A model generated the notes under the pieces. That model had not been told where the DNA came from, did not search any database, and saw nothing but the letters and a program-made list of their open reading frames with translations. Shown here piece by piece: positions 29,913-38,552 of a DNA stretch of 64,000 nucleotides (the first letter of the stretch is position 1; every line of letters begins with the position of its first letter). Source of the stretch: Coraliomargarita sp965656715 (lineage in GTDB: Bacteria > Verrucomicrobiota > Verrucomicrobiia > Opitutales > Coraliomargaritaceae); assembly GCA_965656715.1 (NCBI GenBank), contig CBFHLR010000003.1, positions 1 through 64,000 on the forward strand, written 5' to 3'. The position numbers and the translations under genes are program-made.

Positions 29913-31466
29913 TTAGCGGTAAATAATCTCCAGCTTTGCTTGAGAGTCTTGCAGTGTTTGGATGCCTGCTTTCGTGACTTTGGTATTAGTCAGGTAAATG
30001 CGACTCAAATTGGCGCTGTGGATCAGGTGCTTGGACCCGGTGTCGCTGATGGCTGTGTTGTAGAGATTGAGTGAGTTGAGCTTGGGGAGTTGGGCGATGG
30101 ATTCGAGGTTGGCATCGCTGACGTTGCTGCCGTCGAGGTGCAGGCGTTCGAGGTTTTGAAATTTCGGCAATTGTTGGAAGAAGGACTGCGGCAATTCGAG
30201 ATTGCTGGCGTCGAGCCAGATGAGCTTGTCGCCGAATTTGGGTAGCTCTTTGAGTGCGGTTTCGAGTTGGCCGGGCTCGACCACGCCGAGGTCGATCCGC
30301 ACACGTAGGTCGTTCCATGCGTTGTATTCGGCTTTGGCTCCGGTGACGCTGATTTGCTCGATCAACTTGTCGGTGTCGGCGTCGTTCATCTCGACGTAGA
30401 CTTCGGTGTATTTGCTGCGTTCGCCTTTTTTAGGCCAATACGCTCCGGCTGTGACCCATGCTACGATGGCTTCAATGCTTTCTGCGGGGAGTGCGGCTTT
30501 TTCTTCAGGTGGCATGACATCGTCGTCATGGCGTGGCAGTCGGATGCGGTGGACGAGCTCACTCTCTTCGGGCTTACCAGCAACGATGGGGGCAAGCTTG
30601 CTCTTGCCGGGAGTCATGATGGCGACGGCACTATCCATACGATATTTGCCCTTCTGCTTGGTTGGCCCATGGCAGTTGAAGCAGTGTGTCTTGAAGGCCT
30701 TGTGTGCGCTCTCGAAGCTTGCCAGACGTGGATCGGCTGCTGCCGTTGCCGCTGGTTGAGGCGCAGGCTCCATGGTGGGTGCCATCATCATATCCATGTT
30801 GTCCATGGCTGCCATCTCATCACCCATCATGGGGTCCATTGCCATATCCATGGATGGTTCTGGTTCTGGCTCAGGTTGTGTTGTTTCGGCGATAACGGGC
30901 TTGGGGACTTCGGTGCTTCGAGGGGGCACGACTGTTTTCGTTGGTGCTGCTTGGGGTGCGTCTGTCGCCATGCTTGGCAGCTGTTCGGGGACAGGGCTTT
31001 CTGCGATGGTTGGGCTGGATTCTTGCTCAAAGGGTTTGGTGAGGAAGCCTTTGCCGTGGATCATTTCACCTCCGATGTGGCCCGTGATGGTCATGCTTGC
31101 GGTGCAAGCAATCAAGGATAGGTAATAGACGGTTAGCGGAACTAGGCGCTCGGAGATGCGACGCAGCAGATGTAGCGTATAGGTGAAGGCCACGCAGCCA
31201 GCAAAGACATAGCCCCAGAATTCGTGGGAGTCGATTTCTTCGCCGTAGTCATAGTATTCGGCATAGGCGAGGCCGAGTAAGACAGTCAAAGCGGTGCTGA
31301 AAAACAGCAGCGAATGCAGGATGATGAGCGAGCGGTTGCGGCGGATGTCACCGTGATAGGGCGGGAGTAATTCGATAAACCAGATGGCAATCAGCACTCC
31401 GATCGGGAGATGGAGCAGCACCATATGAAAAGGGCCGAAGGGAAGGAGAAAGTCTGGAGAGGACAC
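29913..31466 (-). CDS. Membrane cytochrome: DUF2231-like domain, Met-rich linker, c-type heme, leucine-rich repeats
   Basis: A 517-residue protein. Residues about 10-130 contain four helices and end in TGHIGGEMIHGKGFL, a DUF2231-like pattern. A Pro/Glu-rich linker leads to a Met-rich stretch (about 206-232, eleven Met in some 27 residues, for example MDMAMDPMMGDEM). Next comes a planctomycete-type cytochrome domain with one heme motif, CFNCH (262-266). The last 130 residues are leucine-rich repeats (LERLHLDGSNVSDANL, then SLNLYNTAISDTG). It likely anchors a heme and repeat domain on the periplasmic side. The Met-rich part resembles copper-binding segments of CopA/PcoA-type proteins, which is an inference. 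Confidence 0.8.
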   Translation of the reverse strand: MSSPDFLLPFGPFHMVLLHLPIGVLIAIWFIELLPPYHGDIRRNRSLIILHSLLFFSTALTVLLGLAYAEYYDYGEEIDSHEFWGYVFAGCVAFTYTLHLLRRISERLVPLTVYYLSLIACTASMTITGHIGGEMIHGKGFLTKPFEQESSPTIAESPVPEQLPSMATDAPQAAPTKTVVPPRSTEVPKPVIAETTQPEPEPEPSMDMAMDPMMGDEMAAMDNMDMMMAPTMEPAPQPAATAAADPRLASFESAHKAFKTHCFNCHGPTKQKGKYRMDSAVAIMTPGKSKLAPIVAGKPEESELVHRIRLPRHDDDVMPPEEKAALPAESIEAIVAWVTAGAYWPKKGERSKYTEVYVEMNDADTDKLIEQISVTGAKAEYNAWNDLRVRIDLGVVEPGQLETALKELPKFGDKLIWLDASNLELPQSFFQQLPKFQNLERLHLDGSNVSDANLESIAQLPKLNSLNLYNTAISDTGSKHLIHSANLSRIYLTNTKVTKAGIQTLQDSQAKLEIIYR

Positions 31467-31543
31467 TGTGTATTAGAAATCAGGAGTTAGGTGCAGAGAA
31501 CCACCTCGGTCGGGTTATTATGCCCTTGGGTGCAAGCCGACCA

Positions 31544-31630
31544 CTCCTCCTTGAAATGGAGGAGAGCTTTAGCTGTTATCAATGGTTACCGTTTAGCTAG
31601 ACCGCTCCTCTTTGAACAGGAGGCGAGCTT
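31544..31630. repeat. Two similar short hairpins between DUF1501 and cytochrome genes
   Basis: CTCCTCC/GGAGGAG (31544-31550 with 31558-31564) is a perfect stem. A related copy follows at about 31603-31626 (CGCTCCTC...GGAGGCG). Both are followed by the word GAGCTTTAG. The spacing is about 60 bases. No T tract is present. Confidence 0.55.
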
Positions 31631-31662
31631 TAGAGGTGAAATCGACGCCGACATAATTGAGT

Positions 31663-32946
31663 TTAAAAGAGCGCGGTGATCGGTTGGCCTTTGTCGGCGA
31701 TGCGGAACGGACGGCCTGAAGGTGAGTAAACGACTTTATCAACCGGGAGGCCTAAGGCGTATGCGATGGTGGCGTTGAAGTCGGGCACGTTGACGATGTT
31801 GTCCGTGACGCTGTGTCCGCGCTCATCGGTGGAGCCATACACTTGGCCACCTTTGATGCCACCACCAGCCAGCACACAGCTGAAGGCATTTGGGTGGTGG
31901 TCGCGGCCGTAGTTACCATTAATTTTCGGGGAGCGTCCGAACTCGGTGCCGATGACGACGAGTGTTTCGTCCAACAGGCCTCGGTAGTGCAAGTCTTCGA
32001 GCAGGGCGGAGACACTCTGGTCGAGCGGGGTGCACAGGCCGGCCACTTGGTCGTGGTTGTCATTGTGTGTATCCCATCCGCCATGGTTGAGCTCGACGAA
32101 GCGCACACCGTGCTCGACTAGGCGACGCGCCAGCAGGCAGCTCTTGCCGAAGCGTGAATCGCCATAAGCGCTGCGCATGTGTTGTGGCTCTTTACTTAGA
32201 TCGAAGGCTTCCAGGTCTTTGCTGTTCATGAGCTTGATCGCTTCCTGATAAATATCGGAGTAGGTCTGCACCTGCTTGGCCGGATATTTCTTATGGAAAC
32301 TAAGATCCATCATCTTCGCGATTTCCAAGCGTTCGCGCATTTCGATTTCATCAATGCTGTGATGGCGATCAATATGTGGCAGGCCTTCGTCCGGATTGCC
32401 GAGGTGGAGTGGGCCATACTTGGAGTCTAAGAAACCGGCGCCGCCGGGAGCGTTATTACTGCCTCCGATACGCACATTGCCCGGTAGGGTGGAGTTCGTT
32501 TTGCCCGACATACTATTCAGCCATGCGCCCAAGCCCGGATGTTGAATCGTGCCGCGCTGGGTGTAGCTGGTATGCATGAAGTAGTTGCCTTGCTCGTGTG
32601 CTCCCTGGTTGGAATACATCGAACGGATGATCGCCATCTTGTCGGCATGGCGTGCCAGACCCGGTAGGAATTCTGAGAATCGAATCCCGGATACGTTGGT
32701 TTCGATCGGTTTGACGGGGCCCTGATCTTCCCACTCCGGCTTGGGGTCGAAGGTATCGATCTGACTCATGCCGCCGCTCAGATAGATGTAGATGACGTTG
32801 CGTGCGGTTGGCTTGCGGACGGTGGATGCGGCCCAGAGTGGATTGGCCGCAGTTGAGGAAAGGCCGACGCCGAGCAATGCCTTGGCGGAATACTGCACGA
32901 ATTTGCGGCGTGAGAGCTCATCGAGCTTATGGAGTTCGTCAAACAT
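31663..32946 (-). CDS. DUF1501 family protein, Tat-exported
   Basis: A 427-residue protein with a twin-arginine signal (LSRRKFVQ near residues 11-18, then a hydrophobic stretch and ANPLWA). The body has the family's blocks NVIYIYLSGGMSQIDTFDPK, MHTSYTQRGTIQHPGLG, ELNHGGWDTHNDN and IGTEFGRSPKINGNYGRDHHP. DUF1501 proteins belong to the sulfatase/alkaline-phosphatase-like fold; their substrates are not established. They nearly always pair with DUF1549/DUF1553 proteins, and that pair is found here with the next upstream gene. Confidence 0.92.
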   Translation of the reverse strand: MFDELHKLDELSRRKFVQYSAKALLGVGLSSTAANPLWAASTVRKPTARNVIYIYLSGGMSQIDTFDPKPEWEDQGPVKPIETNVSGIRFSEFLPGLARHADKMAIIRSMYSNQGAHEQGNYFMHTSYTQRGTIQHPGLGAWLNSMSGKTNSTLPGNVRIGGSNNAPGGAGFLDSKYGPLHLGNPDEGLPHIDRHHSIDEIEMRERLEIAKMMDLSFHKKYPAKQVQTYSDIYQEAIKLMNSKDLEAFDLSKEPQHMRSAYGDSRFGKSCLLARRLVEHGVRFVELNHGGWDTHNDNHDQVAGLCTPLDQSVSALLEDLHYRGLLDETLVVIGTEFGRSPKINGNYGRDHHPNAFSCVLAGGGIKGGQVYGSTDERGHSVTDNIVNVPDFNATIAYALGLPVDKVVYSPSGRPFRIADKGQPITALF

Positions 32947-32983
32947 GGCTTTGGGAGTGAGAGTGGAAGTGGAGAGTGGTAGG

Positions 32984-33062
32984 TCTTAATCGTAATCTTA
33001 TTCTTAATCCTAATCGTTCTCTGTGTGGGAGATTAAGATTAGGAGTAGGATTAAGATTAAGA
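32984..33062. repeat. Hexamer hairpin repeat, copy D
   Basis: Left arm 32984-33015 and right arm 33031-33062 pair imperfectly. It lies between the DUF1549/1553 and DUF1501 genes, only 3 bases from the DUF1549/1553 stop codon, and could act as a transcript end or RNA stabiliser. Confidence 0.85.
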
Positions 33063-33065
33063 GTT

Positions 33066-35381
33066 TTACTGAATAAAGAGAAACTGCTGAGTGTTGAGCA
33101 TGGCCCAGATAATTTGTTCGCGGCCTTTTTCTGGATTCTTGGCGAGGTAGGGTGTGAGCGCTTCCATTTCGGCTTGGGTCGGTTTACGAGCGAGGAATCC
33201 GATATAGAGGGTTTCGAGTTTCTCGGCAGGAGTCTTTGCGAGGCGCGCTTCGATGACAGGTGCCGAGGAATGCGCGAGCATGCCATTGGTTTGTGGGGAA
33301 TTCATGAGGAACAATGCTTGTAGGACATTGCCGTCATCATCCGAATTTTCGATGAGCATGCGGTCGGATTGTCCGAAGATTTCGAGCAAGTGACCACGTG
33401 GTGCGGGCGAGGGGAGTTCCGATGCGCGGCGGATACTATTGAGCCACTTCAGGTTGCTTTTCTTACCTTTGTTTTTCTTGAGTTGCACTGTGTAGCCTGG
33501 GAAGTCGGCCATGGATCCAGTGGATCCCGAGTTGTTTGGCATGTCCTCTTTGGGGTCGAGTAGTTGATACCATTTGGTGCGTGCTTCTCTGGCCTTGGCT
33601 TGCGCCTGTTTGAGCTCCTGAGTGCCCTTGTAGTCGGGGTCTCTTTGGATTTTGGCCAAGGCGGTGCGCGTTTCGTGGAACTCTTTGTAGACCTCACTCA
33701 TGTCGATGATGTATTGGCTCATCTGTTGCGGAGTCATTTCCTCTAGCATTTTGACTGGAGCGGGCTTTGCTGCGGTTTGATAGACGATACTCTGATTTCG
33801 ACCTGTGTAGTTGTAGGTTAAGCGGGAGTCGATTTCAGGCGTCATCAGTGTTGCCAGTGAGTCCCAGATTTGTTCCGGCGTCATGCGTTGAAAGACCGGG
33901 CCTTCCAGATGGTAATCGTCCTCTTTGTCCGGGTTATCAATGACAGCCTGGCGTTGGAAATACTGGGTGTTATATAAGACGCGCTGAAATTGCTTTAAGT
34001 CGTAGTTCAGCGAACGCATGAGTTTTTCCAAGTAAGCCATGAGCTCTGGCGAATCGGCCACCGAATCGTCGGTTAAATTATCCACTGGTTCGATCAGACC
34101 TTTGCCCATGGCATGTTTCCACATGCGATTGGCGATAACGGTGGTGAAGCGTTCATTGTTTTTACCGACCATCCAATCTGCGTAGCTGTCGACCTTCGAA
34201 ACTGAGTCGTGTAGCTGAGCAGATTGTGCATCGCCAAACAGCACTTTTGGCTTGATGACATCGCCGGGTTCGCCGTCGCTGTATTGGTAATCATGCGGCA
34301 GTTTAAGATCCCGTTTGGTGTGTCCGACGCCCCAGCGAAGTGGGTCGAAGAACTCGCGCCCCGCGCGCATGGGGCTGGCCTGTTGACCATTTGGTAGTTT
34401 GCCTCCGTTGAGCTCAATCGAGGCCTCGCGAAGCTTGGCCATGATCTTCTTGGCTTCCGGAATATCATTGGGGCCACGCCCTGTCTTTAAGCCATAGGTG
34501 TAGGCCGCTAGTCCGTAAAAGTCCTTTTGTGTCCAGCCATCGGTTGGATGGTTGTGGCACTGGGCGCACTGCATCTGTGTGCCGAGGAAGATTTGTGCGG
34601 TCATGGACATGTTGTCCAGAGGCATGCCAAAATCTCTCAAGTAATAGCCCACGGCTGGATTGTCCCATGGGTAGCCTTCAGCGGTGAGCAACTTGCGCAC
34701 AAACTGATCATAGGGGACGTTGTAGCGAATTTGCTCTTTGATCCATGGCACATAATACACGCCGCCGTGACGAGTGCCATTCTGGCCGGTGCTGCGGGCG
34801 CGGAGCACGTCGGCCCAGAGGTTGAAATTGTGGCTTACGTAGCCTTGCGAATCGAGCAGTTTGTCGACGAGGTCGGAGCGCTTGTGGGGATTGTTGTTCT
34901 TGAGAAAGTGAACAGCTTCGGCGTGCGTCGGGATGCGGCCGATAATACGTAGGTAGGCGCGGCGTAAAAAGGTGGCGTCGTCGGTGTGTGGGCTGGGTTG
35001 GACGCCTTTTTCCTGCCAGTGCTTGGCGAGCAGTTTATCGATCTCACGGCTCCACTTGAAGTGGTCCTGCACCTTGGTGACAGGGGCGACGCTCGGGCTG
35101 TGGCGTTCGGTATAGTTCGCAACGGTCAGGCGTTTTGCGTTCTTCTCTTCAAGGATGTATTGCTGGTCTTTGAGTGAGAATTGCTCCAGCGGAAGCGTAT
35201 GGATCGTGTTGGTGTCCAGACGCTTGAAGCTCACCTGATCTTTATGGATCGCAAGCAGTTCGGCCTCGATGGTTTTGCCGTTGGCATCTGTCAGAATTCT
35301 TGCGCTTAGGGAACTGAGGCAGCACAGCGAACTTAGAATCAGGAGTAGACGCTTTGAGGTTTTGGATTTGGTAAAGTAGAT
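33066..35381 (-). CDS. DUF1549/DUF1553 (PSCyt2/PSD1) protein with SHD1-like N-terminus
   Basis: A secreted protein of about 771 residues in my reading. After a signal peptide (KRLLLILSSLCCLSSLSA) comes an SHD1-like segment (ARILTDANGKTIEAELL). The DUF1549 part has FLRRAYLRIIGRIPT and a CAQCH heme-like motif (QCAQCHNHPTDGW). The DUF1553 part ends near AMLNTQQFLFIQ. The usual ATG lies at 35615, far upstream and inside the antisense-looking part that overlaps the neighbouring metallophosphoesterase gene, and gives no signal peptide at the front. A Shine-Dalgarno-like AGAAAGGA stands 5 to 7 bases before an ATC codon at 35381, directly before the signal peptide. A non-standard start, or a sequence error, is likely. 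Function in the family is unknown. Confidence 0.85.
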   Translation of the reverse strand: MYFTKSKTSKRLLLILSSLCCLSSLSARILTDANGKTIEAELLAIHKDQVSFKRLDTNTIHTLPLEQFSLKDQQYILEEKNAKRLTVANYTERHSPSVAPVTKVQDHFKWSREIDKLLAKHWQEKGVQPSPHTDDATFLRRAYLRIIGRIPTHAEAVHFLKNNNPHKRSDLVDKLLDSQGYVSHNFNLWADVLRARSTGQNGTRHGGVYYVPWIKEQIRYNVPYDQFVRKLLTAEGYPWDNPAVGYYLRDFGMPLDNMSMTAQIFLGTQMQCAQCHNHPTDGWTQKDFYGLAAYTYGLKTGRGPNDIPEAKKIMAKLREASIELNGGKLPNGQQASPMRAGREFFDPLRWGVGHTKRDLKLPHDYQYSDGEPGDVIKPKVLFGDAQSAQLHDSVSKVDSYADWMVGKNNERFTTVIANRMWKHAMGKGLIEPVDNLTDDSVADSPELMAYLEKLMRSLNYDLKQFQRVLYNTQYFQRQAVIDNPDKEDDYHLEGPVFQRMTPEQIWDSLATLMTPEIDSRLTYNYTGRNQSIVYQTAAKPAPVKMLEEMTPQQMSQYIIDMSEVYKEFHETRTALAKIQRDPDYKGTQELKQAQAKAREARTKWYQLLDPKEDMPNNSGSTGSMADFPGYTVQLKKNKGKKSNLKWLNSIRRASELPSPAPRGHLLEIFGQSDRMLIENSDDDGNVLQALFLMNSPQTNGMLAHSSAPVIEARLAKTPAEKLETLYIGFLARKPTQAEMEALTPYLAKNPEKGREQIIWAMLNTQQFLFIQ

Positions 35382-35515
35382 AGTTTGATCCTTTCTGGTA
35401 GTATGCTGAATCAATTGGGGTAGTCTGAATAAGCTGTTTTTACTATAAAATCGTGTCAATGAGAACCGTGCAAGCGTAGGAATCGTATGCTTTCGTAAAA
35501 GGTTGCAGATGAAAT

Positions 35516-36361
35516 TTATACAAGTTTTAGCAGACTGACCTCGGGGCGGCAGTTGAAGCGCATGCCGTGTAGGTTGCCGACGCCGCGTGTGATGTGAATT
35601 TGGTGTGATTCCCAATGGTGCAGGCCCTCGACAAAGCGCTTGTCACGCACGGGAGCGAAGGGACGTTGGCCGAGAATGGGGACGATTAGCTGGCCGCCAT
35701 GTGTGTGCCCGCAAAGCATGAGGTCCCACTGGTAGCCCCGCAGGTCGTCTTTGCAGTCGGGGTTGTGGGCGAGCGCGATGGTTGGCTGTTCGGCTGTGCG
35801 GGAGGTGTCCATGCACAACTCGGGATGCAGGTCTTTGGCCCAGAGGTCGCCGAGTCCGATGAGGTTCAGGGGTTGTTGGTTGATGGTTGTTTGTTGGGAT
35901 TTGTTAAACAAAAATTGCACTCCGTTGTTTTCGAGTAATGCCTGAAGGAGTGAAAAGTCTTTGTAGCCGTAGGAGCGTCCCGCCCAGTTGCCACCGTCGT
36001 GGTTGCCGATGCAGGCGAAGGTGGGCACGTGGTCGCTGAGTTTTTGGAGAATGCGACTGTAGACCTCAGGCTCTTCTAGGTGCCATGTAATAAAGTCGCC
36101 TGTGAGGCAGGCGAGGTCCGGTGATTCTGCGAGGCCGAGATCGATGGAGCGTTCGATCAGTTCGTAAGACACCTCCGGCGATGCGTGAAAGTCGGAGAGG
36201 TGCAGTAGTTTGAGTGGCTGTTGGATGCCCGGTAGGGCCACAGTTTTGGTGGTGACCTCCAACCAGTCTGGCTCAATCAAGCGCATGTAGGCTCCGGCTC
36301 CCCCAGTGGCGGCAACGCCGCTGGCACAGAGTTGTAGAAAACGCTTACGAGTTAGTTTCAT
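35516..36361 (-). CDS. Metallophosphoesterase, exported or membrane-anchored (YkuE-like)
   Basis: A 281-residue protein with a basic N-terminus and a hydrophobic segment (MKLTRKRFLQLCASGVAATGG), compatible with Tat export or a membrane anchor. The calcineurin-like phosphoesterase motifs are all present: LHLSDFH, LTGDFI, GNHDGG, and MLCGHTHGGQ. Related proteins (YkuE, YaeI, LpxG) act on phosphodiesters or on lipid A precursors; the substrate is not clear here. The neighbouring Mla lipid transporter genes face the other way across a 241-base gap. Confidence 0.9.
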   Translation of the reverse strand: MKLTRKRFLQLCASGVAATGGAGAYMRLIEPDWLEVTTKTVALPGIQQPLKLLHLSDFHASPEVSYELIERSIDLGLAESPDLACLTGDFITWHLEEPEVYSRILQKLSDHVPTFACIGNHDGGNWAGRSYGYKDFSLLQALLENNGVQFLFNKSQQTTINQQPLNLIGLGDLWAKDLHPELCMDTSRTAEQPTIALAHNPDCKDDLRGYQWDLMLCGHTHGGQLIVPILGQRPFAPVRDKRFVEGLHHWESHQIHITRGVGNLHGMRFNCRPEVSLLKLV

Positions 36362-36602
36362 CGAGTTGAGCAGTCGGTTCGAAGGGGGATGCTATTGGAC
36401 CCGCTATTGTAATATTCGTTCCATGCATAATCTCTTTGGTCTTCGGGTGTGAAATGAGATGGTCGATCGTTTCGAATACGTGAGAAGCATGGATTATATT
36501 TAAGGCGGAGCTTGCAATCCAAACGGTGCAGATACACGGTTAGTAAGATTCCCTCATGTCTGGTGAGGACTCCTCTTCGTATTCGATCGTTTCGTATCTT
36601 GC
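36362..36602. promoter_or_regulatory. Divergent intergenic region before the Mla-type operon
   Basis: This 241-base gap separates the divergent metallophosphoesterase and MlaE-like genes, so promoters for both must lie here. I saw no clear consensus hexamers. The stretch 36450-36500 is relatively AT-rich. Confidence 0.4.
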
Positions 36603-37733
36603 ATGGCGCATTCAGATGTATCCAGTTGTTTGGTTCTCTCAGCCGATGGAGATGTGTCGGTGCACTTAGGGAACTGGATCGAAGCGACGAATCCTGAGGA
36701 GATACTGTTTCATTTTGAGTCTAAGTTGCGTAGTGCTTCTAAACAAGGCTGCGTCCGCTTTGAAGGTGCGGACAGTTATGCGCGCGAAGATGCTTTAGTG
36801 GTCGCTGTTTTGGTTGGCATGTTGCAGACCGCAAAAGAAGTGGGCTTCAGTTGGGAGACCTCGGGCTTGACGACTGCGGTGCGCAAGTTGGTCGATATCT
36901 CATTGGCGGTGCCGGCACGTGGTCCGAAGGAGGCGGAGAAGGATAACTTTGTGGTGCGCCTTGGGGAGCGGTTGGTGGGTGTCGTCAAGGACTCGCGTGG
37001 GATCGTTGAGTTCACCGGTGAGCTGCTGTATTGCTTTGGGCTACTTCTGATCGGTAAGGCACGTTTTCGTCGCTCGGACTTTTGGGTGACACTGCAGAAT
37101 TGTGGTGTATCGGCGCTGCCGATTGTGGGACTGATCTCAGTTCTGGTGGGTATTATTCTGGCCTTTGTGGGCGGGGTCCAGCTACAGAAATTTGGCGCAA
37201 CAATCTTTGTGGTTGATCTGGTGGCGCTCGCGATGGCGCGTGAGATGGGCTGTATTATGACGGGTGTGATTATGAGTGGTCGCACGGGGGCTTCGTTTGC
37301 GGCGCAAATAGGTAGCATGAATGTGAACGAGGAGGTGGATGCGTTGGAGACGCTTGGCTTCTCGGCGATGGAGTATCTGGTGCTGCCGCGTGCGTTGGCG
37401 ATGGTCTTAATGATGCCCTTGCTGACGATATACTCGGATGTGTTGGGTTGTGTCGGTGGCTTTATTGTCGCCGCGCCGATGGGCATTAGTCCGAATCAAT
37501 TTTGGGCGCAGCTCGTGGGGTCGATGACATTGACACACATTGGTGTCGGTATCTTTAAGTCTTTTTTCTTTGGTGTGATTGTCGCTGGCACTGGCTGTTA
37601 CTATGGCCTGCGCAGTGGGCGTAGTTCCGCATCGGTGGGTGATGCTGCGACCAAGGCGGTGGTCGCGGGTATCACATGGATCATCGTGCTCGATGCGGTG
37701 TTTGCCTTCCTCTTTCAACTCTTGGAAATCTAG
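36603..37733 (+). CDS. mlaE: MlaE-type lipid ABC permease with N-terminal STAS-like domain
   Basis: A 376-residue inner membrane protein. Residues 1-100 form a STAS-like domain similar to MlaB, which is fused here. The MlaE core has several helices and conserved blocks PIVGLISVLVGIILAFVGG, EMGCIMTGVIMSGRTGASFAAQIG, and VDALETLGFSAMEYLVLPR. Mla systems move phospholipids between the outer and inner membranes and keep the outer membrane asymmetric. It abuts mlaF with no gap, so the genes form an operon. Confidence 0.93.
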   Translation: MAHSDVSSCLVLSADGDVSVHLGNWIEATNPEEILFHFESKLRSASKQGCVRFEGADSYAREDALVVAVLVGMLQTAKEVGFSWETSGLTTAVRKLVDISLAVPARGPKEAEKDNFVVRLGERLVGVVKDSRGIVEFTGELLYCFGLLLIGKARFRRSDFWVTLQNCGVSALPIVGLISVLVGIILAFVGGVQLQKFGATIFVVDLVALAMAREMGCIMTGVIMSGRTGASFAAQIGSMNVNEEVDALETLGFSAMEYLVLPRALAMVLMMPLLTIYSDVLGCVGGFIVAAPMGISPNQFWAQLVGSMTLTHIGVGIFKSFFFGVIVAGTGCYYGLRSGRSSASVGDAATKAVVAGITWIIVLDAVFAFLFQLLEI

Positions 37734-38525
37734 ATGACTGAGAACGATACCAGAGACGCGCATATTGAGGTGAAAGACCTGACGATGGCCTATGGAGACT
37801 TCGTATTGATGCGTGAGTTGAACTTCACCATCAAGCGGGGCGATGTGTTCATCATTATGGGTGGCAGTGGTTGCGGTAAGTCGACTTTGATGCGGCATTT
37901 GATTGGTCTCAAAGCTCCTGCTAACGGCGACATCTTATACAATGGTAGCTCGTTTGTGAGTTCATCGGTGCAGGAGCGCTTGGCGATGATTCGTCGCTTT
38001 GGTGTGATGTATCAGAGTGGGGCGCTGTGGTCGTCGATGACCTTGGCCGAGAACGTGGCATTGCCCTTGCAGGAGTATACAGACTACACGCCGCAGCAGG
38101 TGCGTAGTATCGTGTCGTATAAGTTGTCTTTGGTAGGCTTGGCTGGCTTTGAGGATTTTTATCCGTCTGAGATTAGTGGTGGTATGGCGAAGCGAGCAGG
38201 TGTCGCGCGCGCTTTGGCTCTGGATCCCGAAGTGCTTTATTTGGATGAGCCTTCGGCTGGCTTGGATCCGTTGAGTGCCCGCCGTTTGGATGAGATGATT
38301 CTTGAACTGAGCGAAAGTCTTGGAATGACGATTGTCGTGGTGACACACGAACTGGAGAGTATCTTTTTGATCGGTAATAATTCGGTGTTCCTAGACGTTA
38401 CCAAGCGCACGATGGGTGCGACGGGCGACCCGAAGCATTTACGGGATCACTGTTCGAATCCGATGATTCGCGACTTTCTCTTACGAGGTGAACTGGAGGA
38501 GCTCGAAGCCACTTCGGATGCCTAA
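37734..38525 (+). CDS. mlaF: MlaF-type ABC ATPase
   Basis: A 263-residue ATPase with Walker A GGSGCGKST (43-51), the signature SGGMAKRAGVARAL, and Walker B EVLYLDEPSAGLDP, followed by a His-loop VVVTHE. It powers the lipid permease encoded just upstream. The ATPase starts one base after the mlaE stop, which supports joint expression. Confidence 0.95.
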   Translation: MTENDTRDAHIEVKDLTMAYGDFVLMRELNFTIKRGDVFIIMGGSGCGKSTLMRHLIGLKAPANGDILYNGSSFVSSSVQERLAMIRRFGVMYQSGALWSSMTLAENVALPLQEYTDYTPQQVRSIVSYKLSLVGLAGFEDFYPSEISGGMAKRAGVARALALDPEVLYLDEPSAGLDPLSARRLDEMILELSESLGMTIVVVTHELESIFLIGNNSVFLDVTKRTMGATGDPKHLRDHCSNPMIRDFLLRGELEELEATSDA

Positions 38526-38552
38526 GATGGAATGCTTTAACCTACTAAACCT

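Noticed and set aside
35382..35615. The 78-codon extension at the front of the DUF1549/1553 gene.
   Set aside because: It runs into the neighbouring phosphoesterase gene, is rich in Arg/His/Ser, and would place a signal peptide in mid-protein.
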